Source: Diphasiastrum complanatum
Taxonomy: Eukaryota; Streptophyta; Lycopodiopsida; Lycopodiales; Lycopodiaceae
NCBI GenBank assembly: GCA_029204225.1
Contig: CM055108.1
Location: 19,720,279 to 19,784,278 of the forward strand
Length of the DNA stretch: 64,000 nucleotides
Direction of reading: 5' to 3'
Numbering within the stretch: position 1 is the stretch's first letter; the number at the start of each line of letters is the position of its first letter. The notes beneath the pieces were generated by a model, which was given only the letters and a program-made list of their open reading frames with translations, was not told the origin of the DNA and did not search any database. Both the position numbers and the translations under genes were made by a program. Below, piece after piece: positions 62,876 to 64,000 of the stretch.

Positions 62876-64000
62876 GCTTGTGTTCCAATTAGAAATTTGG
62901 ATTTTTTTTTTTGGTTTTTTGAACTTAAATTTTTGTTCTTATTTCTTTGATTCATGTCCATGTGGATGTATGGGTGTGCCAAACATTTATGTTAAAATTT
63001 AAGTTTGTCCTTAAAAGTGATACATGCCACGCCCTCTTATAAAATGATTTTTGTGTGTGGTCTCTTTTGGCATGCATGTCCAAATGTGTTGTGGTTGAGT
63101 ATAGACAACCAAAGTCTTGAAAAATGCTTTTTGACAAATTTTGTGTTTTTGTAATTGCTTCATTTCGTTGTGACATCCTATGACGACTATTTCGTATCAC
63201 TTTTTCATAGCTTGTACAGATTTGAATATCTTTGGTGCACTTGAGCACAATGATCATTTTGAGAAATTTCATTTTAGCTTTTGGCAATTTTGTTGGTGGA
63301 TGTTTTTCCCAACAGTTTACTACATGAGCATCAACATCACATTGATAAGAGGTTCTACTAGTTGCTTCAAACTTACACTCACAAGTAGAACTATCATTAT
63401 TTTGCTTAATAAAGGATTGCACTAATATTGGGGATTAGTGTATGAGTTTAGCAAAGTGGCAAAGCCTTGCTTGAACAAGGAATTATATGCATCCATCTTT
63501 TGGCCATGTAACCTAGACAAGTGCTTGCGATCTGGTCACCAAATATTTTGTCCAAAAATATGATCAATAGTAAAAAAGATAGAAATGTTATCGTTAGAAA
63601 TTTTATTCTAGAGCCTTGATAATATGTTGAGCCACCATTGCTATTGCCAGTTTCACAGTGACACTTCTTTATTATAAACAAGTCTGCCCATCTATGTTGG
63701 ATTTAAATCTCACTCCAAGTTCTATTCAACGTTCAAAGTTTTGCCTATTTATGCAATAATCTGTGGACTCCCATATTTACATGTGATTGCATTACAATCA
63801 AATTGAAAGAGCTCAAACGTAAATGACCATTCTATGGGACCCAATGAACTTATGCTATGGGTCCTTCCATTATCAGCCTTAAAAGGAATGATGCTACAAG
63901 GTTCTACGTACGGGTCCTTACATTACGATTTTTGGCAGTATTCAAACTACAGGTAAATAGCAACATAGCTGGCAAGGGTTGAAATAGCTTAGGGTCAAGA
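62876..64000. other. AT-rich DNA without a recognisable gene
   Basis: A 156-codon minus-strand frame (62952-63422) is rich in His, Lys, Ser and Thr and shows no domain; I treat it as chance. Confidence 0.5.

Noticed and set aside
62952-63422. 156-codon minus-strand ORF
   Set aside because: No domain, odd composition, AT-rich surroundings and no promoter; length alone is not enough.

Overview
This window is nuclear DNA of a seed plant, most likely a flowering plant. The evidence is a multi-exon gene with GT-AG introns that encodes a plant-specific MATH-domain protein, Ty1/copia and Ty3/gypsy retrotransposon debris on both strands, hAT transposons with 8-bp target duplications, and many long (GA)n/(TC)n tracts. 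The species cannot be named from the sequence. The very long, transposon-filled introns resemble those of early-diverging angiosperms, but that is only an impression.

The one convincing host gene runs on the + strand from 24377 to 60418. I could join twelve exons in phase with GT-AG borders at every junction into a 1375-residue protein. It is a MUSE13/MUSE14 (TRAF1a/TRAF1b) homologue: MATH domain, lysine- and glutamate-rich coiled coils, a long Ser-rich disordered tail and a conserved LDIINELLDED motif. The Arabidopsis proteins are adaptors for ubiquitin-dependent turnover of NLR immune receptors and regulate ATG6/ATG13 in autophagy. The gene covers 36 kb because introns 1, 3, 5 and 8 (4.2, 3.3, 11.0 and 12.3 kb) hold mobile elements.

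Layout. 1-4360: a short gag-only element between direct repeats, decayed gypsy reverse transcriptase and integrase, and a copia zinc-knuckle fragment. 4360-5850: LTR-like DNA and a 165-bp (CT)n tract. 5850-10620: two copies of one copia family in tandem (LTR-PBS-gag, twice), followed by a mosaic of copia fragments on alternating strands. 10620-15400: AT-rich DNA without a recognisable gene, one unidentified ORF and an LTR-like segment. 15400-18200: copia reverse transcriptase (+) head-on with copia gag (-), a primer-site hairpin repeat and a degenerate GTCGA-rich repeat. 18200-23500: no gene, two long (GA)n tracts. 23500-23905: a cluster of tRNA-like repeats just upstream of the gene. 24000-60418: the TRAF1 gene. 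60419-64000: its 3' flank, with no second gene recognised.

Inside the gene, intron 5 carries a hAT element (37738-42122) with an 8-bp target duplication, BED and DUF659 remnants and GGACGCG-rich ends, followed by a 251-bp hAT-type MITE. Intron 8 carries a minus-strand copia element interrupted by a second hAT element, which itself holds a 390-bp solo LTR with a perfect 5-bp duplication; a separate 213-bp MITE sits in another copia fragment. No CRISPR array, operon, rRNA or intact tRNA gene was seen. Every transposon ORF carries stops or frameshifts, so none looks autonomous.
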